The notes under the pieces were generated by a model, which worked only from the letters and a program-made list of their open reading frames with translations, searched no databases and was not told the DNA's origin. Position numbers and translations under genes: made by a program. A stretch of DNA of 64,000 bases from an uncultured Marinifilum sp. (GTDB taxonomy: Bacteria > Bacteroidota > Bacteroidia > Bacteroidales > Marinifilaceae), in assembly GCF_963677195.1 (NCBI RefSeq), contig NZ_OY781918.1, positions 1,786,923 to 1,850,922 on the forward strand. Reading direction: 5' to 3'. Position 1 is the stretch's first letter. Each line of letters begins with the position of its first letter. Shown one piece after another: positions 34,572 to 44,299 of the stretch.

Positions 34572-35960
34572 TTAATGCAATAACATTGCCTGAAGGAAGT
34601 AAACACCTGCTCCGGCAAGGTATCCGATAAAGGCAAGAAGAGTAATTTTCTTTAGGTACCAGATAAAATCAATTTTTTCCATTCCCATAGCAGCAACACC
34701 GGCAGCCGAACCAATAATTAACATCGATCCACCTGTACCAGCACAATATGCCAGGAATTCCCAGAATAAACCATCCTGAACAAAGTTGGCAGCATATCCA
34801 ACAGCCTCTGCTCCTTCGATAGGATACATACCCATTGCAGCAGCAACCAATGGTACATTATCAACAACCGATGATAATACACCAATAATAAGGTTAATTA
34901 CATAGATGTCATGAACATTTTTATCTAACCATGAGGCTAGAATATCTAAATGACCTGCCGATTGCATACTTGATACGGCAGTAAGAATACCCAGGAAGAA
35001 AAGTACTGTAGGAACATCAACTTTCTTTAAAACGCCAGTTACATTTAAGCGGCTTTTAAATTCGTGATCTTTATTTTTGTGCATAATTTCGGTAACAACC
35101 CACATAACACCAAGTCCGAGAAGCATACCTAAATAAGGAGGTAAATGAGTAGTTGTTTTAAATACCGGAACAAAAAGTAAAGATGCAACACCTAAACAGA
35201 GAATAAATAGCTGCTCTTTATGTGTTGTATATTCTTTTGTATCTCCTTCGGATAATTGAGGGCGTGTAACATTACCTTTAAGATAAGTACTTACAATGAT
35301 AAGAGGAACAATCATAGTAAATAAACTAGGAAGGATTACTCTTGTAATAATATTAATCGTAGTTACCTGTCCTCCAATCCATAGCATAATAGTTGTTACA
35401 TCGCCAATTGGAGACCATGCACCACCAGCGTTGGCAGCTAATACAACCATAGATGCAAAGAACCATCTATCTTTTTGATCATCAATTAATTTACGAATTA
35501 AGGCAACAATTACAATGGTAGTTGTAAGGTTATCTAATGCTGCCGACATAAAGAAAGTTAAGATACTAAGTACCCAAAGTAATTTTACTTTGTTGGTGGT
35601 TTTAATTTTGTCGGTAATGATTTTAAATCCCTGATGCTGATCTACGATTTCAACAATAGTCATTGCTCCCAAAAGGAAGAAAAGAATAGTAGAAATTTCG
35701 GCAAGGTGATGATAGATTTCATGATGAGTAATGAAGCCGAGCATTCCTTTTGCGTTATCTACTCCAGGATTAAGTGCAACATATTCGTTCCATGCTCTAC
35801 TAACGCCTGATGAAAGAATGTCAACACCACCGAACACATAAATTGTCCAGGTTAAAACCCCGATTAAAAGCGCCGAAGCTGCTTTGTCAATTTTTAGTGG
35901 ATGTTCCAGAGCAATTGCTATATAACCCAGAACAAAAACCACAACCATTAATACAAACAT
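34572..35960 (-). CDS. nhaD: NhaD-type Na+/H+ antiporter
   Basis: 462 residues with about 12 membrane helices. Characteristic stretches: IALEHPLKIDKAASALLIG at the N-terminus, HHLAEISTILFFLLGAMTIVEIVDQHQGF, LDNLTTTIVIVALIRKL, and ANAGGAWSPIGDVTTIMLWIGGQ, with a second half carrying SSVVDNVPLVAAAMGMYP and CAGTGGSMLIIGSAAGVAAMGM. These conserved Asp/Thr/Ser positions are those of the NhaD (ion transporter superfamily) antiporters. It exports Na+ (or Li+) in exchange for protons, as found in marine and alkaliphilic bacteria. It is monocistronic, with its own terminator. With the Rnf genes at the window end it points to sodium cycling. Confidence 0.93.
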   Translation of the reverse strand: MFVLMVVVFVLGYIAIALEHPLKIDKAASALLIGVLTWTIYVFGGVDILSSGVSRAWNEYVALNPGVDNAKGMLGFITHHEIYHHLAEISTILFFLLGAMTIVEIVDQHQGFKIITDKIKTTNKVKLLWVLSILTFFMSAALDNLTTTIVIVALIRKLIDDQKDRWFFASMVVLAANAGGAWSPIGDVTTIMLWIGGQVTTINIITRVILPSLFTMIVPLIIVSTYLKGNVTRPQLSEGDTKEYTTHKEQLFILCLGVASLLFVPVFKTTTHLPPYLGMLLGLGVMWVVTEIMHKNKDHEFKSRLNVTGVLKKVDVPTVLFFLGILTAVSSMQSAGHLDILASWLDKNVHDIYVINLIIGVLSSVVDNVPLVAAAMGMYPIEGAEAVGYAANFVQDGLFWEFLAYCAGTGGSMLIIGSAAGVAAMGMEKIDFIWYLKKITLLAFIGYLAGAGVYFLQAMLLH

Positions 35961-36125
35961 AATAATCGATTATTTATTAGGTGAATTTATTTTCTTGTTG
36001 ATAAATTGCTAATATACTAATATTTGCTTTTTAATATCGGCTGACAATTAAAGAAAAAATTCTTTCTTTAGTTCTGTTAAAAAACATTGAGAAAGGTGTT
36101 TTTAATATACTATTACCTTATATTT

Positions 36126-39100
36126 TTATTTTTTTTCTTCTTTATTATTTCCTTTTAAGAAGGATATGTATTTTTTAAAAAGATCCGAAAAAGTATTAAA
36201 ATCTTCTTTATAAAAGATACCTACACCTTGTGTATTTCTCGATTCTTCGTAGACTAAATATTCGTTGGATCGGGTAAAGGCTTTAAGTTGTAGCTTCCCT
36301 TTTTTATCCAGTTTAATGTTTACATCAACATCGCCAACAATATCATTATCTCTTTCCTGACTGTTACTTGTTCCAACATTTCCATTGATTGTAACTTTAT
36401 CATCAAAAATTTGAGTTGATAGTGCCAGTTGAATTTCGTCGCTTGTTAAATTATCCCCAGGACGGTAACTAACACCAATATCAAAATCGTTACTAATTTG
36501 ACTTAACCAGTTCGATAATTGGTTTGATAGCAGCTCGCTAGTGGTAACTCCAACGGCATAACTGGAATTTTTATTTTCAAAATCAGGATCAGTTGACCTT
36601 AGATATTCAGGAGTATAAAATCGATTTAAAACCAACAGAGACAGAATTTGCTTATTCATTTCATCTTCGGTAGAGAACAGTCCAGACAGAATGCTTTGAG
36701 TTTGCTGATCGAGAGTAGGAAAATTGATACTAAATTTAATGTTTGGATTTTCTAATCTTTGGCTTAAATTCATATTACATTCAATCGGAATTTTACTGGA
36801 ATTATCGACGTAAGGAGTATTTAATAACAAGTCGTATAAGGTAGTTTTTACATTGTAAACTGCATTAATATCTACCTTTGCATCATAAGGATCGCCTGTC
36901 CATTTAATATTACCTCCATTTGCAAGGTCGAATTTTTTGTTGATAACATTTTGCAGAGTAAATAGATAACTTCCTTTTTGTATGGTGTAGTCTCCAAATA
37001 TTTTAAATTCTCCTTTTGTGTCAATTCCTAATTTTAGATTTCCACTTCCTTTGGCTTTTAGAACATCGCCAATTTTAGAGTCGAAAATAATCTGAATATC
37101 AGTTTGTGGTGTAATTTCCAGGTCGCAATTTAATTTAATTCCTGATAAATCGATTTTGTAATCTTCCTCTATAGACTCCTTTATTCTGTTGGTATTTACA
37201 AAAGTGATAAAGTTACTTTCCTGAATATCTCCGCTGTTATTTAAAGGGATATTAATTCTTGTATTTTTCTCGGTTTTAGCTGTAATATCAATTTCAAGAT
37301 CATTTAGTGGGCCATATAAGGCAGTTATTCCTGTCATGTAGGCTTCACCATAAAATAATTCATTGTCGGTTATTTTAGTATCTAATACATTAAAGTTTAG
37401 GGTGTTAATTTGCATATCTAAGTTGAAGTTATTAAAGTTTTGGTGTGTAATTGCTCCGAAAATAGTTGCGGTGTTATTTTTCTCATCTTTAATTTGGAAT
37501 TCATTAAACCTTAACTCCGAAGGAGTAATACTTATGCTATCGCTACATTTATATCTGGTTCGTAGTTGGTTAACAGTAAATTCAGTATCCTTGAATATTA
37601 GCTTTCCATCCGATTTAAGATTATCGGTTTTGCCTTGAATATGAAGGTTTCCTGTAGTATTTCCTTTTATATCAGATATGTTTTCCTGTAGATAAGGATT
37701 TAAAAGCTCCATTCTTAGCTGGTCTATTTTAATGTCCATGTTTAAGGAATCCTGATCGGGGGTATATGTTCCCAATACTTCTAATTCTTTTTGGGAGTTA
37801 TAATCTGTAAATGATGAAAAGGAGAGCCGCTTTTCCTGTTTGTCCCAATCGCTTAATAGGAAAAGGTTTCCCAAAGTATCCTTGTTTAGAACCAGATTTT
37901 TAATCATTAGGTCAGAGTTGGATAATCTGTCGCCATAAAAATCGGATATCTGAACATAGCCTTTAACAGTTCCATCGATACCAATATTTTTATTTCGGGT
38001 TAAATCATTTAGGTTTTTTAAACTAATATCCTGAATTCTAAAGTTTATACTGTCGTTAGGGTTGCTGGATATTTTGCCATCTAAACCAAAGAAATGATTT
38101 TCTCTTGCTATTTTAAAATTATCAATCTGGTAACTTGTACTATCAATTACAAATTTAGATTTCGGTATACTCCAAACACTATCGGCCATTATTATTGTAC
38201 TTGGAAGCAGGTCAACTTTCCAAATCGAGTTGTTGGTTTTTGTTGATTTTTTTACTCTTCCTATTGCAGAAAGAAAGCCGCTATAGGTAACTTTATCCCA
38301 ATTGTTCCATAAAACATCCAGTTTAACGGTGTTGTTTCCAGCTGTAATTTTTTGGGACAAGTTGTATAGTCCAAAATTTTCAGAAAAAAGGAATTTGTTT
38401 GTTCTGCCTTTAAGAATTAGTTCTTCATTAGATGTTGTTAAATCTATTTTTAATTCATCGAATGATTTACCATCAAAAATTAGTTTTGGGGAATTAAAGT
38501 GCATATCCAACATATGGTTTATGGCTATAATTTCGCCTGAAATATTGGTGTTATGAGCTAAACTTAAATTTGGGTAAATAATAGAAGTAATAGAATCGGT
38601 ATTTTTTAAATTCATTGAGAATTTAAAATTATTTGTACTGTCGGTTTTTAAGTATTCTTTATTGGGAGCGTAGGCAGGTAAATAATGGTAGGTAAGATTT
38701 GCAATAGACGAAACAAGTTTGCTTACCTCGTAATTACCTTCAACTTTAGCATCTGCGATATCCGATTTTAGAAGAATTCTTTTAAAATTGGAAGAAGTAA
38801 ATGAGTTTATGGTGAACTTATTAAGCTGAAATTCTCCCAGGCTATTTTTATAATTAGTATTACTTATTTCAATAATACCGTTGGCATTATCTAATCCATT
38901 ACCTGTAAAGTTAGCATTTATAGCCATACTTAATTCTGCTTTGTGATCTTTGGTATTTAAGTTTAGTGGGAATAACTTGGCCTTGTTTATATTAGAGCTA
39001 AATCTCATTGTTGGTGTTTCGTGCGAGAAATCTACCTTACCAGAAAAATCAAAGCCAATGTTCGGGTCCTGAATAGATATTTGTCCATCGAACTGAGATT

Positions 39101-40532
39101 CGGAAAAGAAACCATTTAGTGAAAGGTTTTCATATTCATAATCATAAAAATCAAGATTAGAAATGTTTCCTTTCATTGTTCCTTGAGTTGTTTCTGCAGA
39201 TGTGAAACCTTTAACCGACAAATCTAAAGAAACATCACCAAATTTACTGCTCCCCACAAAGCCTCCTAAATTAAATTCCTGAGTAGTTAAATCACCAGTG
39301 AAATCAAGTTTACCATTTTTATGATTGGGTTTAAAAAGAATATCTGTTTTTAAATTGCCAAGTTTAGTATTGAAATTACCGTAAAAAACGAAATCGTTAA
39401 CAAATCCGTTAAATTTACCTTTGTACTGTATTAAGCCTAGGTTATTAAAATATTCGGGAAGTTTAAAATGCTCTTTAGAGTAGCCTGGAATGTATACTTT
39501 TTCAATATCCGAAATACTGGTTGTAAGTTCTTTAAAGTCGGCTTCGAGGTAGGAATCTTTAATTTTTGGCAAGCCATTCATGTAAAAACGTCCTTTAAGT
39601 GTAGTATTATCGCCGTAAGCGATATTAATATTTTTACCTCTTAAATCGAAAATAGTACCATATATTTTTCCTGAAACATAGCCGCTTTCTTTAAAACCTA
39701 ACAAATCTTCATTAAAATAAGCCAGATCAAGAAAACTAACTCGCGAGGAGCGAATTTGAAAGTCCAGTTTCATTTTTTTAGTGAATTTTGCCCAATATCC
39801 CTTATTAGGAATATAGTTAAAATATAGATATTCAGCGTTAAGTTTACTTTTCTCGGATGAGATAATTACATTACTTAATCCCCATTGTTTATTGGTTATC
39901 CAAGAATGAGCAACAAAGTCTTTTAACTCGAAACCAGATTTTTCCAGACAGCTAAGATGTTTTATTTGAAAGTCTAAAGAGTCGTTAATAAGTTTAATAT
40001 CACGAGCCTGTAAGTTTATGTTTGTTACGTATATATCGTCGTAGTTCATTCCAAATTTTTGAGGAACTGCAGCAATAGTTTTATATGCAAACTTTGTATT
40101 TTTAAGGTCGATATTAGCGACATTTATATTCCATGATTTTTGAAGAGAATCTTCGGAACTTGTTGAAGAATTGCTTGAAAGGGAATCTAGAAAAATATCA
40201 AGATTTAAAACTCTTTCGGCATCTTCATATAATTTAAATAAACTTTTGTCAAGCGTAAGTTTATTAATATGAAGTTGTTTTTTACTAAAATTAAACGAAT
40301 CGATCTGTACTTTTAAATTATCAATATAAATTAAAGTGTCTTTTTGATAATCTTCCACATACAAACCTTTAAGAATAATACTTTTAAAAGGAGAAATATT
40401 AACTCCCTCAATTGTAATAGGACTGTGGGTTTGCTTAGATATATAGTCGGCTAAATTGCGGCTTAAATAAGTTTGAACAGTACTACTTAAAAATAGCAGA
40501 TACATCAAACAGGGAATCATAATGATAACCAA
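36126..40532 (-). CDS. tamB: Translocation/assembly module protein TamB
   Basis: 1468 residues. One N-terminal membrane anchor (MVIIMIPCLMYLLFLSS) is followed by an AsmA/TamB-like N-terminal motif (ISKQTHSPITIEGVNISPFKSIILKGLYVEDYQKDTL). A very long beta-rich periplasmic rod follows. The C-terminal DUF490 domain starts near residue 1100 (TDIQIIFDSKIGDVLKAKGSGNLKLGIDTKGEFKIFGDYTIQKGSYLF) and ends with the ILSLLVLNRFYTPEY and LSNWLSQISNDFDIGVSYRPGD landmarks. It bridges inner and outer membranes and takes part in outer-membrane protein or lipid delivery. It is divergent from tsaD, with a promoter-like palindrome between. A perfect -7 TAATTTTG (40600-40593, minus) precedes it. Confidence 0.93.
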   Translation of the reverse strand: MVIIMIPCLMYLLFLSSTVQTYLSRNLADYISKQTHSPITIEGVNISPFKSIILKGLYVEDYQKDTLIYIDNLKVQIDSFNFSKKQLHINKLTLDKSLFKLYEDAERVLNLDIFLDSLSSNSSTSSEDSLQKSWNINVANIDLKNTKFAYKTIAAVPQKFGMNYDDIYVTNINLQARDIKLINDSLDFQIKHLSCLEKSGFELKDFVAHSWITNKQWGLSNVIISSEKSKLNAEYLYFNYIPNKGYWAKFTKKMKLDFQIRSSRVSFLDLAYFNEDLLGFKESGYVSGKIYGTIFDLRGKNINIAYGDNTTLKGRFYMNGLPKIKDSYLEADFKELTTSISDIEKVYIPGYSKEHFKLPEYFNNLGLIQYKGKFNGFVNDFVFYGNFNTKLGNLKTDILFKPNHKNGKLDFTGDLTTQEFNLGGFVGSSKFGDVSLDLSVKGFTSAETTQGTMKGNISNLDFYDYEYENLSLNGFFSESQFDGQISIQDPNIGFDFSGKVDFSHETPTMRFSSNINKAKLFPLNLNTKDHKAELSMAINANFTGNGLDNANGIIEISNTNYKNSLGEFQLNKFTINSFTSSNFKRILLKSDIADAKVEGNYEVSKLVSSIANLTYHYLPAYAPNKEYLKTDSTNNFKFSMNLKNTDSITSIIYPNLSLAHNTNISGEIIAINHMLDMHFNSPKLIFDGKSFDELKIDLTTSNEELILKGRTNKFLFSENFGLYNLSQKITAGNNTVKLDVLWNNWDKVTYSGFLSAIGRVKKSTKTNNSIWKVDLLPSTIIMADSVWSIPKSKFVIDSTSYQIDNFKIARENHFFGLDGKISSNPNDSINFRIQDISLKNLNDLTRNKNIGIDGTVKGYVQISDFYGDRLSNSDLMIKNLVLNKDTLGNLFLLSDWDKQEKRLSFSSFTDYNSQKELEVLGTYTPDQDSLNMDIKIDQLRMELLNPYLQENISDIKGNTTGNLHIQGKTDNLKSDGKLIFKDTEFTVNQLRTRYKCSDSISITPSELRFNEFQIKDEKNNTATIFGAITHQNFNNFNLDMQINTLNFNVLDTKITDNELFYGEAYMTGITALYGPLNDLEIDITAKTEKNTRINIPLNNSGDIQESNFITFVNTNRIKESIEEDYKIDLSGIKLNCDLEITPQTDIQIIFDSKIGDVLKAKGSGNLKLGIDTKGEFKIFGDYTIQKGSYLFTLQNVINKKFDLANGGNIKWTGDPYDAKVDINAVYNVKTTLYDLLLNTPYVDNSSKIPIECNMNLSQRLENPNIKFSINFPTLDQQTQSILSGLFSTEDEMNKQILSLLVLNRFYTPEYLRSTDPDFENKNSSYAVGVTTSELLSNQLSNWLSQISNDFDIGVSYRPGDNLTSDEIQLALSTQIFDDKVTINGNVGTSNSQERDNDIVGDVDVNIKLDKKGKLQLKAFTRSNEYLVYEESRNTQGVGIFYKEDFNTFSDLFKKYISFLKGNNKEEKK

Positions 40533-40578
40533 TAAGCTCCAAATTGATATTTTGAAAATTTTTTTAATAATTTTGGCT

Positions 40579-40600
40579 TTTTGTGAGATTCACAAAATTA
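40579..40600. promoter_or_regulatory. Perfect palindrome overlapping the tamB -7 box
   Basis: TTTTGTGA (40579-40586), GAT, TCACAAAA (40590-40597) is a perfect 8-bp inverted repeat with a 3-bp spacer. It overlaps the minus-strand -7 TAATTTTG (40600-40593). It resembles a CRP/FNR-type half site (TGTGA/TCACA) but with a 3-bp rather than 6-bp spacer. A dimeric regulator bound here would block tamB transcription and could affect tsaD on the other strand. Confidence 0.55.
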
Positions 40601-40712
40601 GCTAAAAAGACGAAATTATAATACATACGTTGGAGTGTTTAAGCAGTTTTTTGACTTTTTTAACTAATTAAAGGATAAAGGCTGATAATTGTTCAATATT
40701 AATATTAAATTG

Positions 40713-41735
40713 ATGAGTGTAACCATACTAGGAATAGAATCATCTTGTGATGATACATCGGCATCGGTACTTAAGGATGGAGTTATTTATTCAAATATAA
40801 TTGCGAATCAGGATGTACATGAACAATACGGTGGAGTAGTGCCAGAATTGGCTTCTCGGGCTCACCAGCAAAATATTATTCCAGTTGTTCATCAGGCAAT
40901 GGAAAAAGCTGGAATTAATGCCGACCAAATTGATGCGGTTGCTTTTACCAGAGGGCCTGGCTTATTAGGATCTTTAATGGTAGGAACTTCCTTTGCTAAG
41001 GGATTTGCGATGTCGAAAAATATTCCTCTAATAGAGGTAAATCATTTGCAGGCGCATATTTTAGCTCATTTTATTGATGATGTGAATAATAAATATGAGC
41101 ATCCGGAATTTCCATTTTTAGCTCTTTTGGTTTCGGGTGGTAATTCACAAATCATTATTGTGAAAGATCATTTAGATATGGAGGTAATTGGAGAAACCAT
41201 CGATGATGCTGCAGGCGAAGCTTTTGATAAATGTGCGAAAGTTATGGGTTTGCCTTATCCGGGAGGTCCAATTATCGATAAGAATGCCAAACTCGGAAAT
41301 CCGCTTGCTTTTGAATTTAGCCGACCTAAAATTCAGGGTTTAAATTATAGCTTTAGCGGATTAAAAACGTCATTTCTTTACTTTGTTCGCGACAGAATAA
41401 AGGAAAATCCAAACTTTATACAGGAAAATATGAATGATTTGTGTGCTTCCTTACAGCATACAATTGTTGATATTTTAATGAATAAGGTAAAACGAGCGGC
41501 CAAAGAAACCGGTATTAAACAAGTAGCTATTGCGGGAGGTGTTTCGGCCAATTCGGGTTTGCAAGAAGCTTTGCATAGTGCTGCAGAAAAATTTAAGTGG
41601 AAAGTATTTGTTCCTCAGTTGGGTTATTCTTTAGATAATGCAGCTATGGTTGCCATAACGGGATATTTTAAATATTTAAGAAAAGAATTTGTTGATCAGG
41701 ATACGGCACCTTTTGCTAGAATGACAATTAAATAA
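40713..41735 (+). CDS. tsaD: tRNA N6-threonylcarbamoyladenosine biosynthesis protein TsaD
   Basis: 340 residues from the ATG at 40713 (MSVTILGIESSCDDTSAS). A TTG at 40689 is in frame but adds eight poor residues and is rejected. TsaD transfers the threonylcarbamoyl group to A37 of ANN-decoding tRNAs, in complex with TsaB and TsaE. Landmarks: GIESSCDDTS, VPELASRAHQ, the metal-binding NHLQAHILAH, LVSGGNSQI, LPYPGGPIID, AIAGGVSANSGL, and the C-terminal SLDNAAM with the last metal ligand. The ASKHA fold is complete. It is divergently arranged with tamB, a neighbourhood often kept in Bacteroidetes. A clear terminator follows. Confidence 0.97.
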   Translation: MSVTILGIESSCDDTSASVLKDGVIYSNIIANQDVHEQYGGVVPELASRAHQQNIIPVVHQAMEKAGINADQIDAVAFTRGPGLLGSLMVGTSFAKGFAMSKNIPLIEVNHLQAHILAHFIDDVNNKYEHPEFPFLALLVSGGNSQIIIVKDHLDMEVIGETIDDAAGEAFDKCAKVMGLPYPGGPIIDKNAKLGNPLAFEFSRPKIQGLNYSFSGLKTSFLYFVRDRIKENPNFIQENMNDLCASLQHTIVDILMNKVKRAAKETGIKQVAIAGGVSANSGLQEALHSAAEKFKWKVFVPQLGYSLDNAAMVAITGYFKYLRKEFVDQDTAPFARMTIK

Positions 41736-41740
41736 ATAAG

Positions 41741-41771
41741 AAACGGAAGTTAATTTAGCTTCCGTTTTTTT
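41741..41771 (+). terminator. Rho-independent terminator of tsaD
   Basis: AAACGGAAG and CTTCCGTTT form a perfect 9-bp stem with a 9-nt loop, followed by further T residues. It ends where the convergent minus-strand gene stops. Confidence 0.85.
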
Positions 41772-42207
41772 ATTCTGTGATATTCAAATAATTTTTTAGG
41801 ATTGAAATGGAATTATCATCTAAATGAGAAAGATTTAATAAAATAATCTCTTTGTTTTTTAGTATGATTTTCATCTTGTGGTTTTCTATCAAAATATCTT
41901 CAATATCTTTTAAATAAACTTTTGTTTCCTTTTTTTTCCATCCTATTTTGTAAGTTAATTTACGCGAGTTAATAAGTAGATATTCGTTAGGATAAAATAT
42001 TTTGCAGCCTAATAGTAATCCAATAAAATAAATTGCTAAAACTGCTAATACAAGAATTAAATAATTTCCATGCGGTAAAAAATTAAAATAACGATTAAAA
42101 AAATAGAGAAGGGAAGCTGTAAATATAAATGCAATACCCAAGGCAAGTTGTTTGCCTTTCGATTCGTTATTGTTGATTTTGTGTTTTCGTATGTCAAATT
42201 CAAGCAT
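41770..42207 (-). CDS. Small membrane protein with PH-like C-terminal part
   Basis: 145 residues from the ATG at 42207 (MLEFDIRKHKINN). The alternative upstream ATG at 42264 adds residues that look like untranslated leader. Two membrane helices (about residues 20-40 and 46-66) are followed by a cytosolic beta-rich domain: YPNEYLLINSRKLTYKIGWKKKETKVYLKDIEDILIENHKMKIILKNKEIILLNLSHLDD. This strand pattern resembles bacterial PH-like domains. No function can be assigned. It sits at the 3' end of the minus-strand signalling region, 70 bp after the CYTH gene. Confidence 0.7.
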   Translation of the reverse strand: MLEFDIRKHKINNNESKGKQLALGIAFIFTASLLYFFNRYFNFLPHGNYLILVLAVLAIYFIGLLLGCKIFYPNEYLLINSRKLTYKIGWKKKETKVYLKDIEDILIENHKMKIILKNKEIILLNLSHLDDNSISILKNYLNITE

Positions 42208-42277
42208 TTTAGTAGTTTTTGAGTCTACTCTAAAGTTACTAAATATGATCCTTACAATAAGCAAAAATTATAATTAC

Positions 42278-42820
42278 TTACTCTTCTATAAATATTTGAT
42301 TAAAAAGACTATTTTGTTGCAATAGGTCGCTATAGGAGTGGGAAATTAAATTTTTTGCGTTTATCTCCAATAATTTAATGTAATAATTACATTGTTCTTG
42401 TAGTTTATCTTTTGGAATATTATTATCAATGTCAATAGCTTCAATTTCGATAAAATCACCTAAATTTTTAACAGTATCTAAATGAAATTTTACATTGTCG
42501 ATAAAATATATTTCCCTTTGTTTATCGACAACACATTTAGTTCCTATTGATTTTTCCAGAATTGCTTTTAAAGTAGATTTCGGTTTGGTTTCGTATAAAG
42601 TAACTTTACTTTGTTTTGACACTTTTGTATTCTCTCGCACATAATAAATCAGATTATTCTCGATATTTCCTTCGCGAAGTTTTAACCTTCCTGTTTTGGA
42701 ATGAAAATAAGTATCTATTTGATGATCTGTTCCTTTAAAAATTGCCTTATTTTCTTTTAAAATATTACGTATTTTATCTTGATTTTTGCAGTAAGCTTTT
42801 ATTTCAACTGTTAATGGCAT
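42278..42820 (-). CDS. CYTH-domain protein (class IV adenylate cyclase / thiamine-triphosphatase-like)
   Basis: 180 residues. The CYTH barrel is marked by the N-terminal VEIKAYC (the ExExK motif reduced to ExK at the first strand), QIDTYFHSKTGRLKLREG, LIYYVRENT, a basic VTLYETKP, VVDKQREIYFIDNVKFHLDTVKNLGDFIEIEAI and a C-terminal helix. The tandem acidic and basic residues lining the tunnel bind triphosphate and divalent metal. Members include CyaB-type cyclases and triphosphatases, and I cannot choose between them from sequence. The most CyaB-like part is the HLDTVKNLGDFIEIE stretch. The chemotaxis-type methylesterase gene lies about 70 bp upstream on the same strand. Confidence 0.85.
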   Translation of the reverse strand: MPLTVEIKAYCKNQDKIRNILKENKAIFKGTDHQIDTYFHSKTGRLKLREGNIENNLIYYVRENTKVSKQSKVTLYETKPKSTLKAILEKSIGTKCVVDKQREIYFIDNVKFHLDTVKNLGDFIEIEAIDIDNNIPKDKLQEQCNYYIKLLEINAKNLISHSYSDLLQQNSLFNQIFIEE

Positions 42821-42888
42821 TTTTTTTCTTTTAAATTGAGACGAAATATCGAAAAAAAGGAAAGGTTCTCTTTTTTTTAAGGTAGAAA

Positions 42889-43455
42889 TTATTTTTGTTT
42901 TGTGATTTCTAGTATTTTATCGCAAATATATTCTATATCAATAATATAGTCGGGATCTGATCTTGAGATGGCTGCTTGTGGCATTATTGATGCAACCGCT
43001 TTATCAGGATTTTGTACTATTGCAATTCCACCATGGTTTTTAATTGTTTTTAATCCCATTGCACCATCCTGATTTAATCCAGTTAGTATAACGCCTATTA
43101 ATTTATTGCCATACGCCCATGCTGCCGATTCAAAAAGAACATCGATTGATGGACGTGAGTAATGAACTTTGGTATCGATAGTAAACGATATACTATGGTC
43201 TTTTTCTACTAACATGTGATAATTTGGAGGTGCAAAATATACATGTCCGCTTAGTAATTTTTCTTTTTCTTCGGCCTCCTTAACTTTTACTTTACTTATA
43301 TTATCAATATATGAAATGAACGAATCGTTGTTATTGTCTCCAATGTGCAATACAACTAGTATTGGCAAATGAAAATTTTCGGGAAGCTTAGGAATAATAC
43401 ATTTTAAAGCCTCTAATCCTCCATAAGATGTTCCAATTACAATTGCTTTTATCAT
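42889..43455 (-). CDS. cheB: Stand-alone CheB-type protein-glutamate methylesterase
   Basis: 188 residues consisting only of the CheB catalytic domain; the usual N-terminal receiver is absent. The catalytic triad is visible: Ser in IGTSYGGLEAL (near residue 9), His in VVLHIGDNN (residue 37), and Asp in LTGLNQDGAMGL (near residue 130). HVYFAPPNYHMLV is another family landmark. It demethylates or deamidates glutamyl/glutaminyl side chains on receptors. It overlaps the upstream cheR by 4 bp, so the two are translationally coupled. No receptor, CheA or CheW gene is seen in this window, which suggests a modified kinase-linked system instead of flagellar chemotaxis. Confidence 0.93.
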   Translation of the reverse strand: MIKAIVIGTSYGGLEALKCIIPKLPENFHLPILVVLHIGDNNNDSFISYIDNISKVKVKEAEEKEKLLSGHVYFAPPNYHMLVEKDHSISFTIDTKVHYSRPSIDVLFESAAWAYGNKLIGVILTGLNQDGAMGLKTIKNHGGIAIVQNPDKAVASIMPQAAISRSDPDYIIDIEYICDKILEITKQK

Positions 43456-44297
43456 CGAGAGATAAGCTTTTTAAATATTTTTTGTTTGGAATCGGTGTCG
43501 CTAAATAATTTATCGTACTGCGTAAATTTAAGAGATTCTTTTGTTCCTAAACAAAGATAACCACTATGTAACAAGCTGTCATAAAATAAATTAATTACTT
43601 TATTTTGAAGATCTTTGTTAAAATAAATAAGAACATTTCGGCAGAGAATAAGGTTTACTTCGGCAAATACATGATCGGTTACTAGATTATGATCGGCAAA
43701 AACTACTCTTTTTGATAAATTTTGATCTAATTTAATTGAACCATATTTTAAAGTATAGTAATCAGACAGGTTTTTTTTACCTCCCGATTTAATGTAATTT
43801 TGTTCAAATTTATCTAAATCCTGAGTGTTATAAATTCCCGATTTTGCTACTTCTAAAACCTTACGATTAAAATCGGTAGCATAAATTTGGCATCGGTCTA
43901 AAAGTCCTTCTTCATGCAAAAGAATAGCAAGAGAATAAACTTCTTCTCCTGTTGAGCATCCGGCATGCCAAACTTTAATAAAGGGATGCGTTTTTAAAGT
44001 AGGAATTACATTTTCGCGAAATGATTTATAAAAATCTGGATCGCGAAACATTTCGGTTACATTAATCGATAAATCTTCCAACAAATCGATAAAGAAATTT
44101 TTCTCTCGTAACAATTTTTCTTGCATTTGCGAAATAGAAGAAAAACTTCCAATAGCCATTCTATGCATCAATCTTCTTTTGATGTGTGCTTTAGAATAAT
44201 TTCTAAAGTCGTAGCTATATTGTTGATAAATTGCCTCTAACAATAAATTAATTTCTATATCAATAATTTCGGAATTAGCTGATTTATTTTCTTCCAT
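43452..44297 (-). CDS. cheR: CheR-type protein-glutamate O-methyltransferase
   Basis: 281 residues. The N-terminal all-helical CheR domain (YDFRNYSKAHIKRRLMHRM, residues about 24-42) is followed by the SAM-binding domain with the motif I VWHAGCSTGEEVYSLAI, the ATDFNRKVLEVA acidic-loop region and the NLILCRNVLIYFNKDLQ signature. No C-terminal TPR is present. It transfers methyl groups from SAM to Glu side chains. The gene begins 2 bp after the stop of the upstream hybrid kinase and overlaps cheB by 4 bp: an operon kinase - hybrid kinase/response regulator - cheR - cheB. Confidence 0.95.
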   Translation of the reverse strand: MEENKSANSEIIDIEINLLLEAIYQQYSYDFRNYSKAHIKRRLMHRMAIGSFSSISQMQEKLLREKNFFIDLLEDLSINVTEMFRDPDFYKSFRENVIPTLKTHPFIKVWHAGCSTGEEVYSLAILLHEEGLLDRCQIYATDFNRKVLEVAKSGIYNTQDLDKFEQNYIKSGGKKNLSDYYTLKYGSIKLDQNLSKRVVFADHNLVTDHVFAEVNLILCRNVLIYFNKDLQNKVINLFYDSLLHSGYLCLGTKESLKFTQYDKLFSDTDSKQKIFKKLISR

Positions 44298-44299
44298 AT

